Assembly (NCBI RefSeq): GCF_018448925.1 | Contig: NZ_RCWE01000036.1 | Coordinates: forward strand, 1 to 44,663 | Source: Photorhabdus akhurstii | Lineage (GTDB): Bacteria; Pseudomonadota; Gammaproteobacteria; Enterobacterales; Enterobacteriaceae | DNA length: 44,663 nt | Direction: 5' to 3' | Shown: in pieces, positions 36,121 to 44,230 of the stretch | Layout of the letters: each line of letters opens with the position of its first letter | Position numbering within the stretch: the stretch's first letter is position 1 | Program-made: the position numbers and the translations under genes | Notes under the pieces: model-generated | What the model was told of the DNA's origin: nothing | Seen by the model: the letters and a program-made list of their open reading frames with translations, nothing else | Databases searched by the model: none

Positions 36121-36867
36121 ATGTTTAGATTATCAGGGAAATATACATTAATTACCGGAGGAACAACCGGTATTGGTTTCGAAACGGCAAAAAAATTTCA
36201 TGCTGAAGGAGCTTACGTTGCAATTACTGGAAACAATCCAGAGACATTAGATTTTGCCCAGAGATTCTTTGGTAAGGATGTTTGGGTTATACCCAGTGAC
36301 GCCGGGTCTTTGGCATCACAAGTAATCTTAAGGGATACAATTAGAGAGCGTTGGCCGCAGATTGATGCTCTGTTCCTGAATGCCGGAATTGTGACGAGTC
36401 ATAAATTAGAAGAAGAAAGTGAAGAGGGTTTTGATCGCCTGATGTCGATTAATTTAAAAGGGCCGTTTTTCCTCTTACAATCTATGCTCCCTCTTCTTGC
36501 CAGACCATCTTCTGTCATTTTGTCCGGTTCAGTCAGTGGTCATATTGGTAAAAGTGGCACAAGTGCAACTTATTCAGCAAGTAAGGGGGCTTTATTAGCT
36601 ATGGGACGTGCCTTGGCTGCGGAATTTGTCGATCGTCAGATTCGGGTTAATAGTATTAGCCCCGGACCAATCATGACTCCGGCATTCGACAAACTAGGGA
36701 TAAACAATACTCAACGTGTATATCAGGAAGTGAGCGCTATGATTCCAACTGGACATCTAGGAACCCCGGCTGATGTCGCAGATGTAGCCGTATTCCTCGC
36801 TTCAGATGAATCTAAGTTTTTGTTGGGAACTGACATTATCATCGATGGAGGTATGGTTAATATTTAG
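36121..36867 (+). CDS. Short-chain dehydrogenase/reductase (classical SDR)
   Basis: 248 aa. Cofactor loop ITGGTTGIGFETA (residues about 11-23), NAG motif LFLNAGIV, catalytic Ser in ILSGSVSG, YSASKGAL with Tyr/Lys, and the C-terminal DIIIDGGM. Start ATG 36121. NAD(P)-dependent oxidoreduction of a carbonyl/alcohol. As the last gene of the operon it may reduce a quinone or ketone formed by the flavoenzymes. A strong hairpin terminator lies 80 bp downstream. Confidence 0.9.
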   Translation: MFRLSGKYTLITGGTTGIGFETAKKFHAEGAYVAITGNNPETLDFAQRFFGKDVWVIPSDAGSLASQVILRDTIRERWPQIDALFLNAGIVTSHKLEEESEEGFDRLMSINLKGPFFLLQSMLPLLARPSSVILSGSVSGHIGKSGTSATYSASKGALLAMGRALAAEFVDRQIRVNSISPGPIMTPAFDKLGINNTQRVYQEVSAMIPTGHLGTPADVADVAVFLASDESKFLLGTDIIIDGGMVNI

Positions 36868-36948
36868 GTAAAAGCAGATTTTACGAATAACTGTATCGTT
36901 GATTTGTGCAATACCAAGATAAAATTCCTTAAGATGACTTAGAAAATG

Positions 36949-37002
36949 AACGGCGCCTCAAATGTTGGGAACTAAATCTCACGGTTGGGGCACCGTTTTT
37001 TT
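36949..37002 (+). terminator. Terminator of the biosynthetic operon
   Basis: A 12-bp stem with two G-T pairs, ACGGCGCCTCAA / TTGGGGCACCGT, followed by a seven-T run. It ends the + strand operon and faces the stop of yjjV; a weaker A-run on the other side may help stop yjjV as well. Confidence 0.8.
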
Positions 37003-37012
37003 AATCTCTCAA

Positions 37013-37786
37013 TCATATAACAAATCCAAATAATTCAACACTGTTATGATAAAGTTGGTTAGCAATTTCATCAGGAGATTCGCGACGAAGCTCACATAAC
37101 GAAGCAAAAACTCCGGCAACTCTTTCCGGTCGGTTAGGTTCTCCCTGAAAGCCGAAAAGTGGCATATCCGGGGCATCGGTTTCCAACACAAGAGACGTTA
37201 ACGGGAGTTCAGCCATCACACGACGTGTTTTCTGCGCTCTTTCATAAGTAATGGTTCCCCCTACCCCAATGTAATATCCCAAACGGATAAAAGTTTCTGC
37301 CTGCGATAAGCTACCAGCAAATCCATGTACTACACCGGTACGGGGAAGGTTGATTCTTCTTAGGATCGCTGCCATTTGATCATGGCTTTTTCGGGAATGA
37401 AGGATAACCGGTAATTCATACTGTTTTGCTAACCGCAATTGAGCGCATAACAACGCTTTCTGCTTTTCAAATTGGGATTCAGCCATATAGAGATCGAGCC
37501 CAATCTCCCCAACCGCCACCAACTTTTCGTGTTTCTGTTTCAGAAAGTGTTCCAGATCCGCAAGATGCGCTTCCTGATGTTGATCGATATAAAGGGGATG
37601 CAAACCCAATGCGGCATAAATCGCTGGATAAGAATGAGCCAGTTCAGATACCCGTTGCAAATTGTCCCTACTAATAGCAGGGACAACAATTTTATCCACA
37701 CCAACCTGTGCCGCCAGTCGCAGGCTTCGCTGCTCATCACCACAAAATGGAGGGAAGTCAAAATGGCAGTGGGTATCAATAAACAT
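37013..37786 (-). CDS. yjjV: TatD-family metal-dependent hydrolase YjjV
   Basis: 257 aa from ATG 37786 (the TTG at 37804 is an alternative that overlaps yjjU). Amidohydrolase-fold TatD-type DNase/hydrolase: FIDTHCHFDFPPF (HxH metal site), VGEIGLDLY, VILHSRKSHDQM, GVVHGFAGS and LLET-type VLETDAPDMPL. It follows E. coli YjjV closely along its length. yjjU lies directly upstream in the same direction, the order kept in E. coli. Confidence 0.93.
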   Translation of the reverse strand: MFIDTHCHFDFPPFCGDEQRSLRLAAQVGVDKIVVPAISRDNLQRVSELAHSYPAIYAALGLHPLYIDQHQEAHLADLEHFLKQKHEKLVAVGEIGLDLYMAESQFEKQKALLCAQLRLAKQYELPVILHSRKSHDQMAAILRRINLPRTGVVHGFAGSLSQAETFIRLGYYIGVGGTITYERAQKTRRVMAELPLTSLVLETDAPDMPLFGFQGEPNRPERVAGVFASLCELRRESPDEIANQLYHNSVELFGFVI

Positions 37787-37790
37787 CAAA

Positions 37791-38852
37791 CTATCCGTTA
37801 TCAATCTGTTCTGACAATACAGCTAAGTCAGTCGGCAACGCCAACGGGCTATTTTCTTCGTTCTGGCACAAAATATTATCGCTTAAGCGGTCGTTGTTAT
37901 CCTTAGCAAGGCTAAACTTATTACCAATAAATAAGTGACCAACTGTCTCCAGGAAATAGCGCCCACAACGACGTCCAAGGTGATAATCCCTATTCAGCGC
38001 CGGCAAACGGCTACCTAATGCGCTGGTCGTTAAGGATGCTGGCGGATAGATCTCAAAAATCTGTACATCATCAGGTGGATTTTCAATAAATTTCTGGGTG
38101 CGGTAGTAGCTTGTCGCATGTTGTTGTAGCATCCGTACCATCTTTTGCAGACCACTGTCTCCCAACCAACGTTCCATTCGTTGCACCCAATCAGGCGTGT
38201 AATAGAGCTGTGAAGGGACTGTGCGGATCACCACTATAGTGTCAGCACCTCGCCGATACGCCTCTTCTACCGGAATCGCGTCACTGATGCCGCCATCATA
38301 ATAAACAACACCATTGATCGTCACACCATTACGATAAAACCCAGGAATGGCGCTTGATGCCTTAATCACTTCCAGCCAGTTGTGCTCATCAGGCTGGAAA
38401 TAGGTAGGTTCAAAATTATCCGCACGACATGCACACGTATAAAATTCACATCCGGCCTCCAATCTGCGCAAAGCTGTCGGGATATCCAATGGCAGGTCCT
38501 GAAAAGCGGTCTGCACAAACCAATCTAAATCAACTAAATGACCACCACGTACAAAACGCAAAGGGTTAAAGAAGGCTGGATTAGTTGTATAACGACTGAT
38601 GGCTCGCCGGGCATATCCACGCTGTCCGCAAATATAAGCTGAAAGGTTCTGAGCGCCTGCCGAAGTGCCAAGCAGGAGATCAAACGGGTTAAACTCAACG
38701 CGCATAAATTCATCCAGCACACCCGCAGTAAAAATGCCGCGTTGCCCTCCACCTTCACAAACCAGTGCAACCTTTCCAGTTTTAATATGTGACTTATATT
38801 TATAGGATAATAGATCGATATTCCCCAAAGTTATCGGTATACGTTTCCCCAC
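37791..38852 (-). CDS. yjjU: Patatin-like phospholipase YjjU
   Basis: 353 aa, start GTG 38852, giving MGKRIPITLGN as in E. coli. Patatin-fold acyl hydrolase: oxyanion loop CEGGGQRGIF, nucleophile GTSAGAQN (GxSxG), and the catalytic-dyad aspartate in YYDGGISDAIP. The C-terminal part (IFEIYPPASLTTSALGSRLPALNRDY) is conserved with E. coli YjjU. Physiological substrate unknown. Overlap or near-abutment with yjjV implies cotranscription. Confidence 0.93.
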   Translation of the reverse strand: MGKRIPITLGNIDLLSYKYKSHIKTGKVALVCEGGGQRGIFTAGVLDEFMRVEFNPFDLLLGTSAGAQNLSAYICGQRGYARRAISRYTTNPAFFNPLRFVRGGHLVDLDWFVQTAFQDLPLDIPTALRRLEAGCEFYTCACRADNFEPTYFQPDEHNWLEVIKASSAIPGFYRNGVTINGVVYYDGGISDAIPVEEAYRRGADTIVVIRTVPSQLYYTPDWVQRMERWLGDSGLQKMVRMLQQHATSYYRTQKFIENPPDDVQIFEIYPPASLTTSALGSRLPALNRDYHLGRRCGRYFLETVGHLFIGNKFSLAKDNNDRLSDNILCQNEENSPLALPTDLAVLSEQIDNG

Positions 38853-38864
38853 ACAGCCCCCAAG

Positions 38865-38913
38865 AAAATAAATGACGGATAGAGAGCATAACTTGGGAAG
38901 TTATTATCCGTCA
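38865..38913 (-). terminator. Terminator of the BON-domain gene
   Basis: Long stem TGACGGATA / TATCCGTCA with inner ATAACTT / AAGTTAT pairing. On the minus strand it is followed by TTTATTTT. It lies just before the yjjU start, separating the osmY-like transcript from yjjU-yjjV. Confidence 0.65.
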
Positions 38914-38972
38914 TTATATTATGGTGCTACATAGTCAATATTTTGATAAAAGTCCCCTGGTGAGGGCGCATA

Positions 38973-39002
38973 TCCGGTTACTACAAATCCAGTTACTACA
39001 AA
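38973..39002. repeat. 15-bp tandem duplication
   Basis: TCCGGTTACTACAAA is followed directly by TCCAGTTACTACAAA (14 of 15 identical), in the gap between yjjU and the BON-domain gene. No function is evident. Confidence 0.7.
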
Positions 39003-39048
39003 GAAAAATCATTTGAATGGAAAACAACCACTCAATTAATAAAATATA

Positions 39049-39426
39049 TTATTTTTTTATGGTCAAACCGTTTTGAATAGATTTGACCCCTTCCACTTGA
39101 GAGATAATCTCTATAATTTTTCTAGATTGTTCCTCACTGTTCACGAAACCAGAAATATAAACGACCCTCTTCTCTGTTTTGATAGAGATATCACTACTGT
39201 TGATACCTTTTGCCGCCAACAGCTCACTTTTAATCTTTGCTGTGGTAGCACTATCACCCATATAACCATCAATGCTTTTCATTGAGCTATCGATTTTCTG
39301 ACCAGCACTGTCGAGTGCTTGTGTCGCTTTATTTTTAAAAGACTCTTCCGCCAATACACTACTGCTAATCAAGGTGGTCCCCAAGGCAATAGCCATCAAC
39401 AAGTGAGCCAATTTAACATTCTTCAT
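39049..39426 (-). CDS. Periplasmic single-BON-domain protein, OsmY-like
   Basis: 125 aa. A signal peptide is clear (MKNVKLAHLLMAIALGTTLISSSVLA, cleavage after ALA-type VLAE). A linker leads to one BON domain (DSATTAKIKSELLAAKGINSSDISIKTEKRVVYISGFV...GVKSIQNGLTI). Its place next to prfC is that of E. coli osmY, but OsmY has 201 residues and two BON domains; this protein has one. BON domains are lipid- or envelope-associated, so an envelope-stress role is likely. A strong GGAAGG precedes the ATG. Confidence 0.85.
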   Translation of the reverse strand: MKNVKLAHLLMAIALGTTLISSSVLAEESFKNKATQALDSAGQKIDSSMKSIDGYMGDSATTAKIKSELLAAKGINSSDISIKTEKRVVYISGFVNSEEQSRKIIEIISQVEGVKSIQNGLTIKK

Positions 39427-39705
39427 CCTATACCTTCCTTAATTGCCGGTTAGATTTCTGAATCTATAAAGCCATTCAAACCGTCTTTACACTAATGCTT
39501 CTTTACACAAAGAGTCGCAATCCACATTAGAATTAAAAACAGGTTATCGCTCCCAATAGCTGAGAGGCTAAATCGGGAAATAAGCACATCAACACAGTAA
39601 AGACCGAGGAAATAGTAACAGGAAAATAAAGCAAAGCGCTATAAAATAAGACCGATCTTACCCGACTAAATTATAAATTATTCTTGTGTTACATATATTT
39701 TTGTA
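39427..39705. other. Intergenic region between the BON gene and prfC
   Basis: About 280 bp that should carry the BON-gene promoter. I see A+T-rich DNA with no gene and no clear consensus promoter. Confidence 0.4.
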
Positions 39706-39735
39706 AAGAAAAAGGCTAACTTATTGTTAGCCTTA
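39706..39735 (-). terminator. prfC terminator
   Basis: Minus-strand stem AAGGCTAAC / GTTAGCCTT with loop AATAA, followed by TTTCTTT, directly after the prfC stop. Confidence 0.85.
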
Positions 39736-39741
39736 AAAATA

Positions 39742-41331
39742 TTAATGTTCCCGCGTCTTACGGAAATTGACGTCAGGATAACGTTCACCCGTCAGATTTA
39801 GGTTAACCATCGTTGGGGCAATATAGGTCAGGTTGTCACCGCCATCAAGCGCCAGATTTTGCTCATTCTTACGCTTAAACTCTTCCAGCTTCTTAGCGTC
39901 ATGACACTCAACCCAACGCGCCGTTGAGACGTTTACCGGTTCATATAAAGCTTCAACGTTGTATTCGCTTTTTAAACGGGCCACAACGACATCAAACTGG
40001 AGAATACCAACGGCTCCCACAATCAAATCGTTATTTGTCAGTGGACGGAATACCTGTACAGCGCCTTCCTCAGATAATTGAACCAATCCTTTCAAGAGCT
40101 GTTTCTGTTTCAGAGGATCACGCAAGCGAATACGACGGAACAATTCTGGAGCAAAGTTAGGAATACCGGTAAATTTCAGATCTTCCCCTTGCGTAAAGGT
40201 ATCACCAATCTGAATTGTCCCGTGGTTATGCAGACCGATAATATCTCCCGGGTAGGCATGATCCACATGAGAACGATCACCCGCCATAAATGTCAGCGCA
40301 TCAGAAATCACCACATCTTTCTTAATTCTTACCTGATGCAGTTTCATGCCTTTTTCATATTTACCCGACACGACACGCAAGAAAGCCACGCGGTCACGGT
40401 GTTTAGGGTCCATATTGGCCTGGATCTTAAAGATAAACCCGGTAAATTTATCTTCCTGAGCGGAGACTGCGCGGACATCTGTCCGACGCGGCATCGGCGC
40501 AGGCGCCCATTTCACCAAACCATCCAGCATGTGGTTAACGCCGAAGTTACCCAGCGCAGTACCGAAAAATACTGGTGTCAGTTCACCTTGCAAAAATGCC
40601 TCATGATCAAACTCATGGGAAGCCCCCTGCACCAGTTCCAGTTCCTGACGCAGTTGTTCAGCCAGATCTTCACCAATAGCGGCATCCAGTTCAGGATTAT
40701 TCAGCCCCTTAATTGCGCGGACTTCCTGAATCGTGTGCCCCTTTCCGGTCTGATACAGGTAAGTTTCATCAAGATAGAGGTGATAAACCCCTTTAAAAGA
40801 CTTACCGCATCCAATCGGCCAGGTAATCGGAGAACAAGCGATATTCAACTCATTTTCCACTTCATCCATCAGTTCCATTGGATCACGGATATCGCGGTCA
40901 AGCTTGTTCATGAATGTTAGAATCGGGGTATCGCGCAGACGGGTCACTTCCATCAATTTACGTGTCCGATCCTCAACCCCTTTAGCGGCATCAATGACCA
41001 TTAAGCAACAGTCAACCGCCGTTAATGTACGATAAGTATCTTCGGAGAAATCTTCATGCCCTGGCGTATCCAACAAGTTAACCAGACAATCTTGATAAGG
41101 AAACTGCATCACAGAAGTGGTAATGGAAATACCACGCTGTTTCTCCATTTCCATCCAGTCAGATTTCGCATGCTGGTTTGAGCCACGACCTTTCACTGTA
41201 CCGGCTTTCTGAATCGCCTGTCCAAACAGCAACACTTTTTCAGTAATCGTCGTTTTCCCTGCGTCAGGGTGAGAAATGATAGCAAAAGTTCGCCGTTTAG
41301 CGACTTCCTGCTGAAAAGGGGAATTTGACAT
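39742..41331 (-). CDS. prfC: Peptide chain release factor 3 (RF3)
   Basis: 529 aa from ATG 41331, exactly the E. coli length; a TTG at 41340 would add three residues. Translational GTPase that recycles RF1/RF2 from the ribosome. G-motifs: [12 protein letters not shown] (G1), GISITTSVM (G2), DTPGHEDF (G3), NKLDRD (G4). Domain II and III segments ([40 protein letters not shown]) match throughout, ending in KTREH. Confidence 0.97.
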   Translation of the reverse strand: MSNSPFQQEVAKRRTFAIISHPDAGKTTITEKVLLFGQAIQKAGTVKGRGSNQHAKSDWMEMEKQRGISITTSVMQFPYQDCLVNLLDTPGHEDFSEDTYRTLTAVDCCLMVIDAAKGVEDRTRKLMEVTRLRDTPILTFMNKLDRDIRDPMELMDEVENELNIACSPITWPIGCGKSFKGVYHLYLDETYLYQTGKGHTIQEVRAIKGLNNPELDAAIGEDLAEQLRQELELVQGASHEFDHEAFLQGELTPVFFGTALGNFGVNHMLDGLVKWAPAPMPRRTDVRAVSAQEDKFTGFIFKIQANMDPKHRDRVAFLRVVSGKYEKGMKLHQVRIKKDVVISDALTFMAGDRSHVDHAYPGDIIGLHNHGTIQIGDTFTQGEDLKFTGIPNFAPELFRRIRLRDPLKQKQLLKGLVQLSEEGAVQVFRPLTNNDLIVGAVGILQFDVVVARLKSEYNVEALYEPVNVSTARWVECHDAKKLEEFKRKNEQNLALDGGDNLTYIAPTMVNLNLTGERYPDVNFRKTREH

Positions 41332-41487
41332 CAATAACAATCTTCTGCTTTATATACGGGCTTGTATTCAACATCAGACGCTTCCCCGCAAGGAAAACAG
41401 TTGCCAAACCCGTGGGTGAATGAAAAATTGGCGCTCATTTTCGCTGAAATTGGTGTTATAAACAATCAATCAATTTTATAGCACTTA

Positions 41488-41934
41488 TCAGGCAAACAGC
41501 GGCAACGCCATGATGATGGCATCTTCTTTACCTGTCGCGGTAGGATAGTAACGCTTACGCACAGAGACTTGGTTAAACCCTGATTGTTCATACAATCCAA
41601 TAGCGGAATGATTCGATTGCCTGACTTCAAGCCATAAGGTATTCACCCCTTTACCCGGCAGAATTGATATTAAATACGCTAATAATCCTTTACCATAACC
41701 CTTACCTTGGTAGTCAGGATGAATAGCGATATTAAACAGGGTTGCTTCATCCAATATCACTTGGGTTATCGCAAAGCCAATAAGTTGTTCATTAATCGCT
41801 ATTTTATAATTCAAATACCGCTCACCCTGATTACTGAAAAATGTTTTCTCACTCCACGGGAACGCGTGACTGGCTTTCTCAACCAGAAAAGCGGACGGGA
41901 GATCAGCGGGAGTTAATAGAGAAATGTTGTTCAT
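41488..41934 (-). CDS. rimI: Ribosomal protein S18-alanine N-acetyltransferase RimI
   Basis: 148 aa, start ATG 41934 (MNNISLLTPADLP), chosen to match the E. coli length; the frame opens further upstream inside holD. GNAT fold: acetyl-CoA loop HPDYQGKGYGKGLL (Q/RxxGxG/A type), HAFPWSEKTFFSNQGERYLN, DEATLFNIAI, EVRQSNHSAIGLYEQSGF and YYPTATGKEDAIIMAL. It acetylates the N-terminus of ribosomal protein S18. Its start overlaps the holD stop by 32 bp, as in E. coli. Confidence 0.95.
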   Translation of the reverse strand: MNNISLLTPADLPSAFLVEKASHAFPWSEKTFFSNQGERYLNYKIAINEQLIGFAITQVILDEATLFNIAIHPDYQGKGYGKGLLAYLISILPGKGVNTLWLEVRQSNHSAIGLYEQSGFNQVSVRKRYYPTATGKEDAIIMALPLFA

Positions 41935-42316
41935 GTTGAGAAATCTGTTGCCAGAGAGAACGTTTTGCCTGTCCATCACAATATAAATCATTTAATGCCG
42001 GGCTTCTCAAAGAAATGCCCGGCCATGATAGTGTAATATCCACACCTAACAACCAATATGGGCACTTAACCTGTTCCGCTAACATTGCAACATTATTTGC
42101 TGTAATGCAGTAAACAGAAGATTTATCCAACCCCATAGCGGTGAAAATATCTATTAATAATGAATTAGTTAAATCAATGTGGTCATTGGTAATAATCAGC
42201 AGACGGGTGGTATCAGGTAAGTGAACAGCTAATTCACCTTGTAAAACCGTCGGGTTACGTAAGGTCCATTGGGTAATTCCCAGTTGAGCTAATAACCTAT
42301 CGCGCCGGGTTACCAT
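41903..42316 (-). CDS. holD: DNA polymerase III psi subunit HolD
   Basis: 137 aa from ATG 42316 (MVTRRDRLLAQLGITQWTLRNP), equal to the E. coli length; the open frame extends upstream without homology. Psi connects the clamp loader to chi and SSB. Conserved parts: LGITQWTLRNPTVLQGELAV, SPALNDLYCDGQAKRSLWQQI. It is transcribed divergently from rsmC and overlaps rimI. Confidence 0.93.
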   Translation of the reverse strand: MVTRRDRLLAQLGITQWTLRNPTVLQGELAVHLPDTTRLLIITNDHIDLTNSLLIDIFTAMGLDKSSVYCITANNVAMLAEQVKCPYWLLGVDITLSWPGISLRSPALNDLYCDGQAKRSLWQQISQHEQHFSINSR

Positions 42317-42444
42317 ATCTATCCACCTGCTGTAAAAAATAATCGGTAACATGTTATCAGAGGCCACGATCTGCGCCAATATTGGGTGTTAAATTTATTA
42401 TTTCCTGATATTTGGACACAGAACATAAAGGAGCTTATAGACAA

Positions 42445-43461
42445 ATGTCTGCGTTAACCCCCGCCAGTGAAGTTATTTTGCGTCACAGTGAGCAACTTAG
42501 CTCTCATCACCTGCTCTTCGCCGGTGATATTCAGGACACACTGGCAACCCAAATTGATGCTGCCAGTGTGCGAGTGCACACTAACCAATATCATCACTGG
42601 CAATCACTGATCCGCACTCTAGGTGATCATGCCTGGTTTGGACTGGTAGCCGAAAAAGCATTTACCCAGGGTTGTGACACCCTAATCTACTACTGGCCTA
42701 AAAGTAAGCAGGAAGCTCGCTTTCAATTACGCAGCCTGTTCTCTATTTTGCCAAAAGGTATCAATATTTTTATTGTCGGAGAGAACCGTAGCGGAGTACG
42801 TAGTGTAGACAAACTGATGGAAGGTATGGCAACGTTTCGAAAAATCGACAGCGCCCGTCGTTGCAGCCTGTTCTACGGCCAGTTAGAACATGAAGTACAG
42901 TTCGAACAGGATAACTGGTGGAACAGTTATCAGGTGGAAAATGTCATAGTGAATACGTTGCCGGGTGTATTTAGCCAGGATGAGCTGGATGTTGGCAGCC
43001 GCTTATTGCTTTCTACCTTTGACAAACCTCTCTCTGGCAATTTACTGGATATCGCCTGTGGTGCGGGTGTTCTGGCAGCCGTATTGGGTAAGAAAAATCC
43101 TGAGTTAGCACTTACTCTCAGTGATGTTAATGCAGCAGCCATTGCCTCCAGTAAAGCGACCTTAAAAGCTAATAAACTGGAAGGCCACGTTGTTGTCAGT
43201 AACGTTTATTCCAATATTGAAGGTAAATTCGACTGGATTATCTCTAATCCTCCTTTCCATGATGGATTAAAAACCAGTTTACTGGCAGCCGATGATCTGA
43301 TCCGCCAAGCTCCCAACCACCTAAAACCCGGAGGAAAATTGCGGATTGTCGCCAATGCCTTCCTGCCTTATCCCGATTTACTGGATAAAACTTTCGGCAG
43401 TCATGAAGTCATTGCCCAGACCGGGAAATTCAAGGTTTATCAGGCAACAAAAAAATTCTAA
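42445..43461 (+). CDS. rsmC: 16S rRNA m2G1207 methyltransferase RsmC
   Basis: 338 aa from ATG 42445 ([18 protein letters not shown]), matching the E. coli start; AAAGGAG is 12 nt upstream and an earlier in-frame start at 42412 adds an unconserved leader. Two MTS domains: a degenerate N-terminal half ([24 protein letters not shown]) and a catalytic C-terminal half with [13 protein letters not shown] (motif I) and [14 protein letters not shown] (motif IV NPPF). It methylates G1207 of 16S rRNA in the 30S subunit. Divergent from holD. Confidence 0.95.
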   Translation: MSALTPASEVILRHSEQLSSHHLLFAGDIQDTLATQIDAASVRVHTNQYHHWQSLIRTLGDHAWFGLVAEKAFTQGCDTLIYYWPKSKQEARFQLRSLFSILPKGINIFIVGENRSGVRSVDKLMEGMATFRKIDSARRCSLFYGQLEHEVQFEQDNWWNSYQVENVIVNTLPGVFSQDELDVGSRLLLSTFDKPLSGNLLDIACGAGVLAAVLGKKNPELALTLSDVNAAAIASSKATLKANKLEGHVVVSNVYSNIEGKFDWIISNPPFHDGLKTSLLAADDLIRQAPNHLKPGGKLRIVANAFLPYPDLLDKTFGSHEVIAQTGKFKVYQATKKF

Positions 43462-43468
43462 TTGACTT

Positions 43469-43501
43469 AACCTGTCCTTGATTCAAGGGCAGGTTATTTT
43501 T
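43469..43501 (+). terminator. rsmC terminator
   Basis: Stem AACCTGTCCTTG / CAAGGGCAGGTT with a short loop, followed by ATTTTT, 8 bp after the rsmC stop. Confidence 0.85.
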
Positions 43502-43636
43502 GATAACAACATAATAGAAGGGTGACGATTTTTACGGCAACCATGCAACGCTTATAAATAATGATTGACGCCGACTACAAAACCTCTAAAATGCGCCTCC
43601 ATGCTATCAATCAACAGATTGATAGTGTCTGAATTT

Positions 43637-43723
43637 GCGAGGGTGGCGGAATTGGTAGACGCGCTAGCTTCAGGTGTTAGTGTCCTTACGGACGTGGGGG
43701 TTCAAGTCCCCCCCTTCGCACCA
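43637..43723 (+). tRNA. tRNA-Leu(CAG)
   Basis: 87 nt including encoded CCA. Acceptor GCGAGGG pairs with CCTTCGC; the anticodon loop has CTTCAGGT (anticodon CAG); the long variable arm (TGTCCTTACGGACG) is typical of leucine; T-loop GTTCAAGTC. It stands in the same place as the E. coli leuQPV tRNA-Leu cluster, next to rsmC. Confidence 0.97.
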
Positions 43724-43776
43724 AATCAGACAACCGCTGATTAAATTTGGCATAAAAAAATAAAATGACAGTACCT

Positions 43777-43863
43777 GCGAGGGTGGCGGAATTGGTAGAC
43801 GCGCTAGCTTCAGGTGTTAGTGTCCTTACGGACGTGAGGGTTCAAGTCCCTCCTTTCGCACCA
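43777..43863 (+). tRNA. tRNA-Leu(CAG), second copy
   Basis: 87 nt with CCA, same anticodon and almost the same sequence as the first copy. The T-stem differs (GAGGG/CCCTC rather than GGGGG/CCCCC), and the last acceptor pair is G-T. Separated from the first by 53 bp, so the pair is probably one transcript. Confidence 0.97.
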
Positions 43864-43925
43864 ATCTGTTCATTTTCTTTATTTCTATAATCGCGCTTCT
43901 CATCCATTCTTTCTTCAATAAAACG

Positions 43926-44192
43926 TCAAAAACAGCCAAATCGGTGCATTCCAGCCAATAAAGCACACAACACAGCAAACCCTGATGGTATCAACAAAAA
44001 ATGGCGTGACTTCTGGTTTAACAACATAAATAGCGTCAGCAACATCGCTAATACCATTCCAATTTTGAACTGCTCAATTCCAGGATTGACGATGACGAAT
44101 AGCATGCCAGCCAGGCTAGATAAACCGATTCCCCACAAGCTGGTGATACCCTGCCAGAAAAGCGATCTCTCTCTGTCTTTCATTCTGACCAT
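43926..44192 (-). CDS. yjjZ: Small inner-membrane protein YjjZ (DUF1435 type)
   Basis: 88 aa from ATG 44192; ATG 44183 and GTG 44201 are alternatives. Three to four hydrophobic stretches (SLWGIGLSSLAGMLFVIV, FKIGMVLAMLLTLFMLL, FLLIPSGFAVLCALLAGM). The place and direction (facing the tRNA-Leu genes beyond rsmC) match E. coli yjjZ, a DUF1435 protein. Function unknown. A close Fur-box match lies just upstream, so iron control is likely, as reported for E. coli yjjZ. Confidence 0.75.
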   Translation of the reverse strand: MVRMKDRERSLFWQGITSLWGIGLSSLAGMLFVIVNPGIEQFKIGMVLAMLLTLFMLLNQKSRHFLLIPSGFAVLCALLAGMHRFGCF

Positions 44193-44211
44193 AACTCGCA
44201 CTCAGTTAAAT

Positions 44212-44230
44212 GATAATGATTACCAATATC
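44212..44230. promoter_or_regulatory. Fur box upstream of yjjZ
   Basis: GATAATGATTACCAATATC matches 16 of 19 bases of the classical Fur consensus. It lies 20 bp upstream of the yjjZ start and could serve a divergent gene as well, as it does fhuF in E. coli, but no such gene is readable here. Confidence 0.75.

Noticed and set aside
26725-36867. Search for NRPS/PKS modules, carrier protein or thioesterase in the operon
   Set aside because: None found; the only adenylating enzyme is the one fused to the di-iron domain. The cluster is not a conventional NRPS or PKS.
40078-40920. A 280-codon frame on the + strand inside prfC
   Set aside because: It is antisense to RF3, which is conserved over its full length; the translated sequence is His/Phe/Ile-rich shadow sequence.
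43637-43863. tRNA-Leu genes as a phage or island attachment site
   Set aside because: No integrase gene and no repeat of the tRNA 3' end other than the second tRNA itself is visible; the context is the normal chromosomal one.
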